Positions 22,924 to 33,359 of a stretch of 64,000 nucleotides of DNA are shown here, piece after piece (position 1 is the first letter of the stretch; each line of letters starts with the position of its first letter). Source of the stretch: Juglans regia. Lineage: Eukaryota > Streptophyta > Magnoliopsida > Fagales > Juglandaceae. The notes beneath the pieces are model-generated. The model ran no database searches and was not told the origin of the DNA. It saw only the letters and a program-made list of their open reading frames with translations. Where the stretch lies: assembly GCF_001411555.2 (NCBI RefSeq), contig NC_049907.1:30957001-31021000 (forward strand), in the 5' to 3' direction. The position numbers were made by a program, and so were the translations under genes.

Positions 22924-24059
22924 TCCCATGTTGCATCAGTACACACCCCAAACCAAGCCTAGAAGCATCGCTATAGACAACAAATCCGCCTCTAGCTGTG
23001 GGAACTGTTAACACCGGAGCTGTCACTAATCTCTATTTCAACTCTTGGAAGCTTTCTTCACACTTTGCTGTCCATTCAAACTTATTATTTTTCCTGGTGA
23101 GTGCAGTGAGAGGAACTGCTATCTTGGAAAACCCATCAATGAATCTACGGTAATACCCCGCCAATCCCAAGAAGCTTCTAACCTCATGAACATTCCTCGG
23201 TGCCGACCAATTAACCACTGCTTCCACTTTTTCTGGGTCTACTGAAATACCATCCTTCGAAACTACATGCCCCAGAAATGTGATTGAATCAAGCCAAAAT
23301 TCATACTTCTTCAACTTAGCAAACAGCTGCTTGTCTTTGAGTGTCCCAAGTACCAACTTCAAATGTTCTTCATGCTCGGTCTTACTTTTGGAGTATATCA
23401 GTATATCATCAATAAAGACAACCACAAACTTATCCAAAAATTCATGGAACACCCTATTCATCAAGTCCATAAATACTGCTGGGGTGTTAGTCAGGCCAAA
23501 AGACATGACCAAAAACTCATAATGGCCATAACGGGTCCTGAACGCCGTCTTAGCCACGTCTTCAGCTCTGATCTTCAACTGATGGTAACCCGATCGAAGG
23601 TCAATTTTTGAAAATACTTGAGCACCCTGAAGCTGATCAAACAAATCTTCTATACGGGGTAGCGGGTACTTATTCTTTATGGTCACCCGATTAAGTTCCC
23701 TGTAATCGATACACATTCTCATCGATCCATCCTTCTTCTTCACAAAAAGAACTGGCGCTCCCCAAGGTGAAACACTGGGCCTAATGAAACCCTTGTCTAA
23801 CAAATCTTGCAACTGCTCTTTGAGTTCCGCTAATTCAGACGGCGCCATGCGATAAGGTGCTTTCGAAAGGGGTGCCGTGCCTGGAATTAACTCAATAGCA
23901 AACTCTACCTCCCGCTCGGGTGGAAGTCCCGATAAATCTTCAGGGAAGACCTCTGGATAATCTCTCACAACAGGTATCTGTTCCAACTTCAACTCTTCCT
24001 TTGGTGCTTCAACCACACAGGCTAAGAATCCCTAACAACCATCACGCAACAGTTTTCCT
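22924..24059 (-). pseudogene. Tekay-like reverse transcriptase and start of RNase H
   Basis: From the left-moving frame: [18 protein letters not shown], then [17 protein letters not shown] and the first catalytic Asp in [29 protein letters not shown] follows, and the second catalytic motif [14 protein letters not shown] holds the Asp pair. RNase H begins with VYSDASRLGLGC near 22955. A TAG (at 23031-23033) stands where relatives have Gln in ELKQRLV. Two more TAGs at about 24060 and 24024 separate it from protease. Without these stops the domain is intact. The solo LTR cuts RNase H five bases further on. Confidence 0.92.
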
Positions 24060-24061
24060 AC

Positions 24062-24520
24062 CTAAATGGCAGAAATGATGGGTGGAGTCAACCTCACTTT
24101 CGACCCTGTGAACCGAAATTCACCTTCATTAGGGGGCCTGAACACCACTTCCTTTTTAGCACAATCAATACTGGCGTGGTAGGAAGCCAACCAATCCATA
24201 CCCAAAATTACATCAAACCCAACCATGTGGAAAACTATTAAATCTGCTGGCATCAGTCTTCCCTCTATAGAAAGAGGGCATCCAGGTAACATCTCACTAC
24301 AGACTTCAGAATTCCCTGTTGGGGTCGCAACCACTAACCTGTTCCTCAACCTTTCAGCATCTAAAGTGCAAAATTTAGAGTACGTCGTGGAAACAAAAGA
24401 ATGTGTCGCTCCCGAGTCAAATAACACAATAGCATTATTAGAAAACAAAGAAAGAGTACCTGTGATCACATTCAAACTCATCCATGAACCAAGAATATTC
24501 AAAGTCTTAACCAGAACCAA
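24062..24520 (-). pseudogene. Tekay-like aspartic protease region
   Basis: NAIVLFDSGATHSFVSTTYS near 24410 is the retropepsin active site (DSGA). Downstream DVILGMDWLASYHASIDC is the conserved second half of plant gypsy proteases. The frame differs from Gag. The 121 bp between the two frames (24460-24580) are bounded by GT and AG and by a direct repeat, see the findings. The enzyme would cleave the Gag-Pol precursor. Confidence 0.9.
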
Positions 24521-24545
24521 TCAAAGAAAAGAAAAATAATAGAAA

Positions 24546-25661
24546 TTATAAATCCTTAAAGCCAAACAAAAGAGTCGTACCAGTGATCACGTCATTCCTA
24601 CCCTCAACCTCTCCAGGTGTCAGTGCAAAAACTCGAGCAGGCGCAGTAGGACATTGATTGCTGCCCCAGGCTGATACTTCATTCCTCTGAGGATGCGGTA
24701 TGAACGTCTGGTTGCTCCTATTTTGCATTGGGCAATCCCTGATGTAGTGTCCTGATTTGCCACAACGAAAACACAATCCCGCCCCTTTTCTGCACTCTCC
24801 AGAGTGCACTTGATTGCATGTCCTACACTGGTAGGGCTGTTGATTACTCTGAACTGGCCTTTTTCCTGAACTACTACCTTCACTCCTCCTTTTCCATGGT
24901 CCCTGGTCCATGCCAGACTGGTACCCAGTAGGAGTAGTCCTTTTCCTCTGTTCGTGCAACGCAGCACTTCTTTGAAGGGTTCTTTCAAAAACTGTTGCTT
25001 TATTCACCAATTCTGAGAAGTTCCGAATTTGGAAACCCACCACACGCCTATACAGTTTCTCATTCAGTCCTTGCTCAAATTTGCGTGCCTTCTTTTCCTC
25101 ATCAGGAATCAGATAAGTAGCAAAACGGGATAACTCAGTAAACCTAGCAGCATACTGATGTACCGTCATTGTTCCCTGAACCAAGGTGGCAAATTCCATA
25201 GCCTTGTCCTCACGGAATAAGTTAGGGAAGAAGCGCTCGAGAAAGATCTGCTTGAAGTGCAGCCAACTGATTATCTCTGTCCCCTCTGCTTCTCTGATGG
25301 TCCTTTCAGAGATCCACCACCTCTTCGCTTCCCCAGTAAGCTAGAATGTGGCGTATGCCACCTTTTGCTCCTCAGTACAGGTTAGGACTCGCAAAATCTC
25401 CTCAATGTCCTGAATCCAATCCACCGCCAAAGTTGGATCACCTCTCCCATCAAATAAAGGAGGGTGCATTCGATTGAATTGCTCAACAGTACAACCCCCT
25501 TCATTGAAATTACGCTGGCGACCCGCGGGATTCTGCACAAGGTCATCAATTAATTGATGTGCAGCTGCTCGTAATACGTCAGAAGCACTCGGGTTTGCTT
25601 CCCTTTCGTTCTCATTAGCATTCAGATCCGACATGCTTTGTTCTCTACTATGAGGTGGCAT
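24546..25661 (-). pseudogene. Tekay-like Gag with zinc knuckle
   Basis: The likely start is ATG 25661 (MPPHSREQSMSDLN). The N-terminal half ends at a TAG at 25341-25343, followed in frame by LTGEAKRWW, the conserved capsid motif, so only one codon is altered. The second half has MTVHQYAARFTELSRFA and a CCHC zinc knuckle CFRCGKSGHYIRDC at about 24740-24790. It ends with LTPGEVEGRNDVITGT and a stop. Gag packages the element RNA in virus-like particles. The total is about 370 residues, normal for the lineage. Confidence 0.9.
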
Positions 25662-26134
25662 CCTGACAAAATAACTTGAATTTTTAATCAACGCTTCAAA
25701 AATAGAGTTTATAAGAACATAGAAAATTTAGTGGTATTTGTAAAAACAAAACGTATATATTATAATTCAAAACTATAAGAATACTCATAACGGAGAATAG
25801 AAAAGTACATATAACCGTTGTAATAGTCAATTTCCAAAAACTAATACTTAAACCCATTTAATCTACTTAAGAAGGCTCCGTTATTAAACTAAACCTTAAT
25901 CAACATGAACTTAGTTCATAGACCTGTGAAATAGCACACCTCATGGCTATGCCTAAAGCCTGCGAATTCTAAGACTTTCCACAGCAACAATATTCAACCC
26001 TATAGTTCGCTTTACTATCATAATAAATCTGAAAATGACTTCTTAATCACTATTTATATTCTAAAATCTTTACATCCTATGAACCCACAGAAATCTAAAC
26101 CTCCAAGGTTTATAGTATGCAGAATTCAAACCTG

Positions 26135-26146
26135 TCTCTGATACCA
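26135..26146 (-). promoter_or_regulatory. Primer-binding site, initiator tRNA-Met
   Basis: TGGTATCAGAGA on the minus strand lies two bases inside the 5' LTR. It matches the 3' end complement of plant initiator tRNA-Met (TGGTATCAGAGC) except at the last base. Confidence 0.88.
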
Positions 26147-26148
26147 AA

Positions 26149-28482
26149 TGTAACGCCCCAAACCCGGGTGGCTTGGAGAATTACTACTTGTCACTCATAA
26201 ACATGTCTCCCAACACATCCAAAGAAAATTCTCCAAAAACTTCATAAATGAAATCAATCTCAAATCATCTCAATAATCTCATTACAAACTCCACACAATC
26301 TTTAATGCAATAAGAATAAATCAAAGGGCTCCATAACCACCCGGTAGTCATAACAAACCAACTAAATATTTCATAAATCTTACTAAACTCAAGACATAAA
26401 TAAAACTCAAAGACATTAAGACCAAGAACACCAGAAGTCCTTCTACCAACATCTCCTCAGCTTAAACACAAACAGCATTCTAATCCAGGTCCTCATTTGG
26501 ACTCACCACATCATCTGAAAAATATTATAATGATAGGGGGTGAGTTATCAACAACTTAGTAAGCAGAAATCATATGCTAGCGTGCAAACATGAGCATTTA
26601 TAAAGTAGAGTATGCAGAACAAAATATTTTCCAGAGTTATCATGCAGAACAAAACATATTTTCAAAATAATAGAGCGATGGTTTTAAGACAAGTAAAATC
26701 CATAGTACTTTGGCACGACATAAACTGAGTATCATCATAAGATCAAAACAGAGCATCAAACAGAGCAGGGACCATTTTTCACCCTCGTGGTAGGGTTGTG
26801 CTAACCCCGGTGGCCAAACCAGGCAGAGACAGAGGTGAAATCTTCCCTTTATTCTTCTCAGAGCCCCGAGTGTACACACAGGAAAGACCACAATAAAACC
26901 ACTTTGTTTCCAAAGTGAGTGCACTCAGAGACAGAGAAGTTGGTACCAACCCAAACAGAGCAGAGCAGAGCAAAGCAGAGACAGAGTCAGATACGAAAAC
27001 AAGTACACCATGCCAAAGGTTTTCAGGTGTTATATCAAAATAATATAGAGTATCAAAATAGAATCAGACAGTTTAGACACACTGAACACAAAAGCCAGAA
27101 TATCTTTTCAAATAAATGCACAACTTTTCATATTCTCAATATTGCTCATTTTTCAGATTTCAGAAACCACATGACAGAATTTAGTTCATGTCTACACAAT
27201 GCATGTCAGAACATATTTTTCTCTTTTTCACACAGATTTCATGAATAATGCAGAATAGTGACCGAGATTGATCTTTGTTTTCACAAGTTCCTAACACAAC
27301 ACAAATTATGCAAGTTTTCATAAAATCAACCTCGGTCTTATTAACTTGTATAAAACCCAGCATAGGAACCCCGCTTTCCTGACTCCTGCAGCGTATTATC
27401 TATACCTTGAAATTGACCTCTATCAATCTCGTCGCCTATTCATAAAAAAAATATATAAACTAAGTGTTAAAAGAAAATAACACAACCTCCATCTAAGTAA
27501 TTAAAACCCACAATTCCAAACCATATTATAGCAAAAATAGTTTACTAAGTAAACCAAGTAGTAACCTGGACAGCCCTAAATTCAATCCAAAATAACACAT
27601 ACTAATCTTAATATTTACTAAAACACCCTCCAAAGCCAACGTCCAACACCAATAATAAAAAATTCTAAGACCATTCTAATACAAAGTGTTGGCTTACTCA
27701 CTTAAATTACCAAGAACTAGGAATCACAAGCCACGGAAGTCCAAGAACTGACGAAAAGCAAACTCAACTCACGACAACAACAAACTGCAGAAATGAGGAT
27801 AAAATCAAAATAAATTCGAAGAGGAAACTGCATGAGTACGCTACAGCAATGAGAAATTCCAGCAAAGGCTTCAATGCCTACCTGAAACACACCAACCCGA
27901 AATACTCACCACGCACAACACCCAGACTCACAAAACGCAACCCAACCTCACGGCCAAAACAGAAGCTGCATAAAAAGAGATTAAATCAAACCAAAAACTA
28001 AGGTGCAGATTCTGCACAGTTTCAGTAGATGAAACCGAAACCTAAAGGGATGAGAAGGAAACACTTACCAGACGAAAAAAATGGAGGGATGAGAGGTACT
28101 GCTCGCTGACTTGCAGAGGAAGAACAGAAACGTAAAAAAAATGGAAAGAAACAGAGATGCAGCAGACGGCAACTCACTGGACTAAGATGCAGCGCAAGAG
28201 AGAAACCGAAACAATGAGGAAGTCTTGGGCATGGGATTCGGAACCTTAAAATAATGCCAACAACTGGAAATAAAGATGAAACCGAAAAGAAAAGAGAGAC
28301 GTGCGCGAGAGAGGTGCGAGAGAAACTGAAACTGCAGAAGAGAAGGGAGAAAGAAACGGAAAACAGAGGAGATATTCATACCTCCCAAAATGACGCCGCT
28401 CGGTGGTCTCACTAGACACTAAAATGGCTGGGCCATTTTAACGCACTGATCCGGGCCATTGATGAAGAAACTGGGCCTTACA
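26149..28482 (-). repeat. 5' LTR of the Tekay-like element, 2334 bp
   Basis: This is the partner of 16535-18865 with the same order of segments. It begins TGTAACGCCCC at 26149 (plus strand) and ends GGCCTTACA at 28482. In element orientation it should hold the active promoter. Its second donor-like site is mutated (GGAAAGC), but CTG|GTAAGT near 28070 is kept. A short extra repeat AATATAGAGTATCAAAAT occurs near 27040, absent from the other LTR. Confidence 0.95.
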
Positions 28483-28487
28483 TAGGG

Positions 28488-29337
28488 TTGCGCCATTTAT
28501 AGATCAGTTGTTGCGGTTGAAGAAGATCCTCGTTTCCTACTCCACAGACTCAGATAGGGAAGTATGTCGACTCGAAATTTTAGAGAAGGCCATAAGAAAA
28601 CTTTCATATCAATATAATTCATCTTTCCATTAAAATATATTATTTTTATATTAATTAAATAATAAAATTTACAAAAATATTAGAAAAATTCATTACTTGT
28701 ATCTATTTTAAGGTGGGCTCAATATTTACGCAAATAGTTAGTTTACATACAATCCACAAATGGGGACTATTCATGCAAGTCTATACAGTTATGTTTACAA
28801 AAAATTTAAAATTACAATAATATCATTTTTAAAATGTTATTTTTTTCTCTTTTACCCTCATTTATCAATAAGACTGCACACGCAATTTTTACTCGGGATT
28901 GCAAATAGAATTTTACTTACGTATAAACTTATAAAACGTTTATCTCTTGTTCACTTATTTACTACTCATGGAAAACTTCCCAACAATTTACATCCAAATC
29001 ATATCTTCTCACTCTAAACCCACTTTCTAAATCCAAAGGAAGAGCCGATCTAGGTGGGGGAAGGAACTCCGAGTCCTTGCTCCCTTTCCTCCCCATTTCC
29101 TCTCCCACGGCTTAGAAGTCATGGATCTAAAGTCTTAGAATATGTCTGACTAAGAAAAGTTTTGAAGATTTTTTCATGTGTCGTTTATTCAATCTTGAGA
29201 AAATTTGGTTATTATTTTTTAAGCATGTTTTAATATTAGGCTTTATAAAAGGTGATAGGTAGTGTTGAAAAGTTGTTTAAATAAGAATTTTTTTGTTTTG
29301 ATTTATATAAAAGTTATTTTGATATTTGGGTGGCTCT
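28488..29337. other. Unassigned sequence right of the Tekay-like element
   Basis: The first about 145 bp (to 28632) are open in one plus-strand frame. That frame continues from bases 16503-16534 when the retrotransposon is removed, see the findings. The rest is AT-rich. I see no transposon end, RNA gene or credible long ORF. A 85-codon hydrophobic ORF at 28760-29017 has no recognisable feature. Confidence 0.35.
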
Positions 29338-29579
29338 ACAACCACCACTCCCAGTCTCGCAGGAAGCCACCAATAGTGTAAAATATTGTGTTTTTTTATT
29401 TTACTTTTTTATACATGTATTTTTTTAACACTATAAAATATTTTTAAAAAAAATAAAAAAATTATAAAATCATTAAAAAACACTTACTTAATCACTAAGT
29501 AAAAAAAAATTTAAAAAATTTAAAAAAATATATAGTAGGACTAGGAGCAGGACCGGGAGCAGTGAGAGTAGCTTTACTC
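29338..29579. mobile_element. Mutator-type MITE, 242 bp
   Basis: The 9-bp direct repeat TTGATATTT lies at 29329-29337 and 29580-29588. This is the duplication length of MULE elements. The ends GGGTGGCTCTAC and (reversed) GAGTAAAGCTACTC are weak inverted repeats, followed on both sides by CACTCCCAGTC/CTGCTCCCGGTC-like text. The middle is AT-rich with no coding. Confidence 0.65.
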
Positions 29580-29588
29580 TTGATATTT

Positions 29589-29906
29589 TATTACTTACTT
29601 TTCAACAAAATGTAGACAAATGAAGTTGAAAAACAATTTTAAAATTTTTGAAAGTTATGATGAACCTAACATAGCCAAATATCACATCTCTTTTATCGGG
29701 AAATATGAAAATTGATTTTTATTTTTTGGCCAATAGTCTGTAAGAACAACATTAGTAAGAAGAAAAAGAAAGCTTGAAAGTTCTAATTCCAGCGTACTAT
29801 TATTAGCCACGCTTGTTACATAATTGCTCTTCTATGAGATGAAGTGAAGGTATTGATCAGAATTACCTATCAAGTAAATATTTCTAAGCTCCATATTTTC
29901 TAAAGG
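29589..29906. other. Spacer, nothing recognised
   Basis: AT-rich sequence without ORF, repeat or element ends between the MULE-type MITE and the next retrotransposon. Confidence 0.4.
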
Positions 29907-29911
29907 ATTTA

Positions 29912-30463
29912 TGATAGGCCACGTCGTTCAGCAAGATTCCGTAAACCAAATCCCAAATATTTGGGATGATCTGGTATGTGAAGAAGGCATGCAGCGTGAC
30001 TGGGTCAGTGAGCATGACTGGGTCAGTGAGCATTTACGCATTAAGCGCGCATGAAGTGCACACGAGCGTAGTGAGCATGACTGGGTCAGTGAACAATTAC
30101 CCATGAAGCGCGCATGAAGTACGCACGAGAGCACGAAGCGGATGAGAAAGTCTTCAGTAGTTACGCAGTAACATTTCCTTTAGTTTCATTCTATTTTTAA
30201 GTTCTGTTTTATTCTGTTTTATGCTCTGTTTCATGAGCAGTATTTTCGGTTCTTAGTCCGCAAGTCAGTCCGCATTTTCGATTCTTAGTCCGCAAGTTTC
30301 CTTTTATTGTTTCCTTTTATTTCGGTGTAATTCTGCTATTTAAGCAGAAGAGAATTATGAATGAGGCATCGAATATTGTTGACTCAAATTGTGGTACATT
30401 CTCACTCGAAGAGAACAACTATCTTAGCATATTTATTTTATCCTCTGTGTTTGGGACCTATCA
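29912..30463 (+). repeat. 5' LTR of the Reina-like element, 552 bp
   Basis: TG...CA ends. It contains tandem words CATGACTGGGTCAGTGAG (one more copy than in the 3' LTR) and two CGCGCATGAAGT units. The 18-bp perfect palindrome ATCCCAAATATTTGGGAT lies at 29948-29965. A TATTTAAG box near 30328 precedes the likely transcript start. Confidence 0.93.
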
Positions 30464-30464
30464 T

Positions 30465-30477
30465 TGGCCTCAGAGCC
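30465..30477 (+). promoter_or_regulatory. Degenerate primer-binding site
   Basis: TGGCCTCAGAGCC follows the 5' LTR by one base. Compared with the initiator tRNA-Met type TGGTATCAGAGCC, two bases are changed. Confidence 0.7.
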
Positions 30478-30489
30478 AGGTTCATTTTA

Positions 30490-31671
30490 ATGGGAACCAA
30501 TAAAGAGCGTATCGAGCAGTTGGAGGTCGGGCTTGGTGGAGTGCAGGATGGGTTACATAGGATGGAGCTCGGCATGACCGAGAGGCTTCGTCAGATGGAA
30601 GAAACTCTCAATCGCCTTTCCGAGGTCTTGCATGTCAACCAAGAAATTCCCAATCACCATCAAGAAGGCCACGATGGGGGTCGTATGGTGGTATCCTCCA
30701 AAACAGCAAAACTTGAATTTCCTCGATTTTCAGGAGATGATCCGACGGAGTGGTTCAATCGTGTGAACCAATTTTTTGAATTTCAAAATACTCCGGAAGC
30801 CCGAAGAGTTTCTTTGGCTTCTTACCATTTGGAAAGAGAGGCCAACCAATGGTGGCAATGGATCAGCAGAACATTCCAAGAAGAAGGGCGCGCTCTCTCA
30901 TGGGAAAATTTTGAAGATGAACTTTGGGCTCGCTTTGGGCCTTCGAAGTGTGAAGACTTTGACGAAGCCCTTTCAAGGATTAAACAAACGGGTTCCTTGC
31001 GTGAATACCAGAGGGAATTTGAACGCTTGGGCAATCGAGTTAGAGGCTGGACACAAAAGGCGCTGGTCGGAACATTTATGGGTGGTTTACGAACAGACAT
31101 CTCGGACAGGATTCGCATGTTTAAGCCACAAACACTGAAAGAGGCCATCAGCTTCACACACATGCGAGATGACCAGATAACAAGGCAACGAAGATTCATA
31201 AGATCTCCACCTCCAGTGCGGGCCCCCCTAGCGCTTCGGCCACTAAATCAGATAGCACCAACAGCACCTATTGCCCCAGTTCGACATCTGAGTTGGGAAG
31301 AAATGCAGCGAAGACGACTTCAAGGCCTATGCTCCAACTGTAATGAACGATTTACCGCAGGGCATAAATGTCAAGGGCCCCAGATTCTTATGTTGGAAGG
31401 AGACGATGACGATGCAAACGTTGTCTGTGATGATGAAACCGAAGAACCAACAGGAGAGGAGAATCATGAAGGGCCTATCGATCCAACAATTCCGTTGCAT
31501 GCATTAACAGGTTGGACATCGCCCAAGACCATGCGAGTGACTGCCGGAATTGGTGCACACGACGTCATTACGTTAGTCGACAGTGGGTCAACTCACAATT
31601 TTATTAGTGAGCGTATGGCCAACCTACTTCGATTACCAGTGATACCGACTAAACCTTCACTGTGCGGGTAG
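30490..31671 (+). pseudogene. Reina-like Gag and protease N-part
   Basis: ATG 30490 (MGTNKERIEQLEVGL) is the natural start, 26 bp after the LTR. The upstream in-frame extension lies in the LTR. A coiled-coil-like N-terminus (residues 1-45) leads to capsid motifs LEFPRFSGDDPTEWFNRVNQ and REYQREFERL. The zinc knuckle-like CSNCNERFTAGHKC is at about 31330. Protease active site DSGSTHNFIS is at about 31581. A one-base loss near 31658 shifts the frame just after LLRLPVIPTKP. The text continues in the next frame from about 31662. Confidence 0.92.
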
Positions 31672-33359
31672 CTAACGGCGAGAATCTCAAATGCCACGGA
31701 AGGTTCGATCAGCTACCAGTAAATCTGCAAGGTATCAAATTCTCCTTAACTCTATATGCTCTACCACTCACAGGATTAGATCTCGTTCTGGGAATTCAAT
31801 GGCTCGAGCTACTCGGGTCCGTGGTGTGCAACTGGAAAAAGATGACCATGGAATTTTCTTGGGGGAACCAGACCAGACTATTGGTGGGAATAGATGGCCA
31901 AGATATTCGAGCGGCAACTCTTAAAGAATTATCCAAATGTGTTTGCCCAGGCCATACCATCTTTGCTTTGTGCATGCAGGTCACCAATAAAGAACCACAA
32001 AAACTGATACACCCGAGCATGCAAGCGGTGCTACAAGGATTTTCGGATGTCTTCACAGAACCTTCGAGCTTACCACCTGTCCGTGAGATTGATCACAACA
32101 TTCCATTGAGAGAAGGAACCGAACCAGTAAATGTGCGGCCATATCGCTATGCGCATTATCAAAAAGATGAGATTGAAAAACAGGTCCAAGAAATGTTAAA
32201 CTCAGGACTTGTTCAACCAAGTACTAGCCCATTTTCATCACCGGTATTATTGGTAAAAAAAAAAGATGGCAATTGGCGTTTTTGTACGGATTATCGCGCA
32301 CTCAACGCAGCAACAATTAAAGATCGATTCCCGATTCCCACTGTTGAAGACATGTTAGATGAACTCTACGGTGCCACATATTTTACCAAGCTCGATTTAC
32401 GGGCGGGGTACCATCAGGTACGAGTAAATCCTCTTGATATTCCCAAGACTGCTTTCCGAACGCATAATGGACACTACGAGTACTTGGTTATGCCATTTGG
32501 CTTATGTAATGCACCATCTACATTTCAAGCCATTATGAATTCTATTTTCCGTCCTCATCTTAGAAAATTTATCTTAGTTTTCTTTGATGACATATTGATC
32601 TATAGTCCAAATTGGGGTGCAGACTTAGCGCATGTTAGGCAAACCTTGGAAATATTGAGGCAACATCAATTCTTTGTCAAGGCAAGTAAATGCGCCTTTG
32701 GGCTACATGAGATGGAATATTTGGGGCATATTGTTACCAACCAAGGAGTCGAGGTGGACAAAAATAAAATAGCAGCAATGGTGGCATGGCCACGACCTAC
32801 TAATATTTCAGATCTGCGTGGTTTTTTAGGCCTGAGAGGGTACTACCGAAAGTTCATTCAAAATTATGGCATTATAGCTCGGCCGCTTACCAACCTCCTC
32901 AAGAAAGGCCAGTTCGGTTGGACCGAAGAAGCTGAGACTGCTTTCCTTGCACTTAAGAAGGCCATGACGTCAACCCCAACATTAGCCATGCCAAATTTCA
33001 ACGACTCATTCACCATTGAGACAGATGCCTCCGGCGACGGAATTGGAGTTGTATTATCCCAACAAGGCAAACCAATAGCATTTATGAGTCGAGCCTTGGG
33101 AGTGACAAAAAAATCCTGGTCCACGTACGCCAAAGAAATGTTAGCCATCATTGAGGCTATACGTTTGTGGCGCCCCTACCTTTTGGGTAAGAAATTTTAC
33201 ATTCAAACTGATCAACGCAGTCTCAAGTTTTTTTTGGAACAGCGAGTCGCCACACCAGAACAACAAAAATGGGTCACAAAGCTTCTCGGATATGACTATG
33301 AAATACTCTATCACCCGGGATGTGAAAATTCAGTTGCGGATGCACTATCCCGAAAATAG
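31662..33359 (+). pseudogene. Reina-like protease end, reverse transcriptase and RNase H
   Basis: The segment opens in the frame after the deletion (VANGENLKCHG, LTGLDLVLGIQWLELLG). RT follows: KKKDGNWRFCTDYRALN, first Asp in FTKLDLRAGYHQVRV, YLVMPFGLCNAPSTFQ, and the Asp pair in LVFFDDILIYSP. RNase H has ETDASGDGIGVVL (Asp), AKEMLAIIEAI (Glu), IQTDQRSLKFFLEQ (Asp) and SVADALSRK (last Asp). All catalytic residues are in place. An in-frame TAG at 33357-33359 ends the segment. Integrase continues in the same frame, so a single codon change separates them. Confidence 0.93.

Larger units (their letters stand above)
16535..28482 (-). mobile_element. Ty3/gypsy chromovirus (Tekay/Del-like), full length with nested solo LTR
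   Basis: The element starts TGCAACGCCCC at 16535 and ends GGCCTTACA at 28482, flanked by the 5-bp duplication TAGGG (16530-16534, 28483-28487). It has two 2.33-kb LTRs, a primer-binding site matching initiator tRNA-Met (26135-26146) and a polypurine tract (18866-18876). Gag, protease, RT, RNase H, integrase and a chromodomain-like C-terminus appear in that order on the minus strand. The reading is broken by four TAG codons, and a 2153-bp solo LTR is inserted within RNase H. The length of 11948 bp becomes about 9.8 kb without it. The LTRs differ by scattered substitutions (by eye a few per cent). Confidence 0.96.

Noticed and set aside
28760..29017. 85-codon hydrophobic ORF
   Set aside because: AT-rich Phe/Leu/Ile text without start context or homology I recognise.
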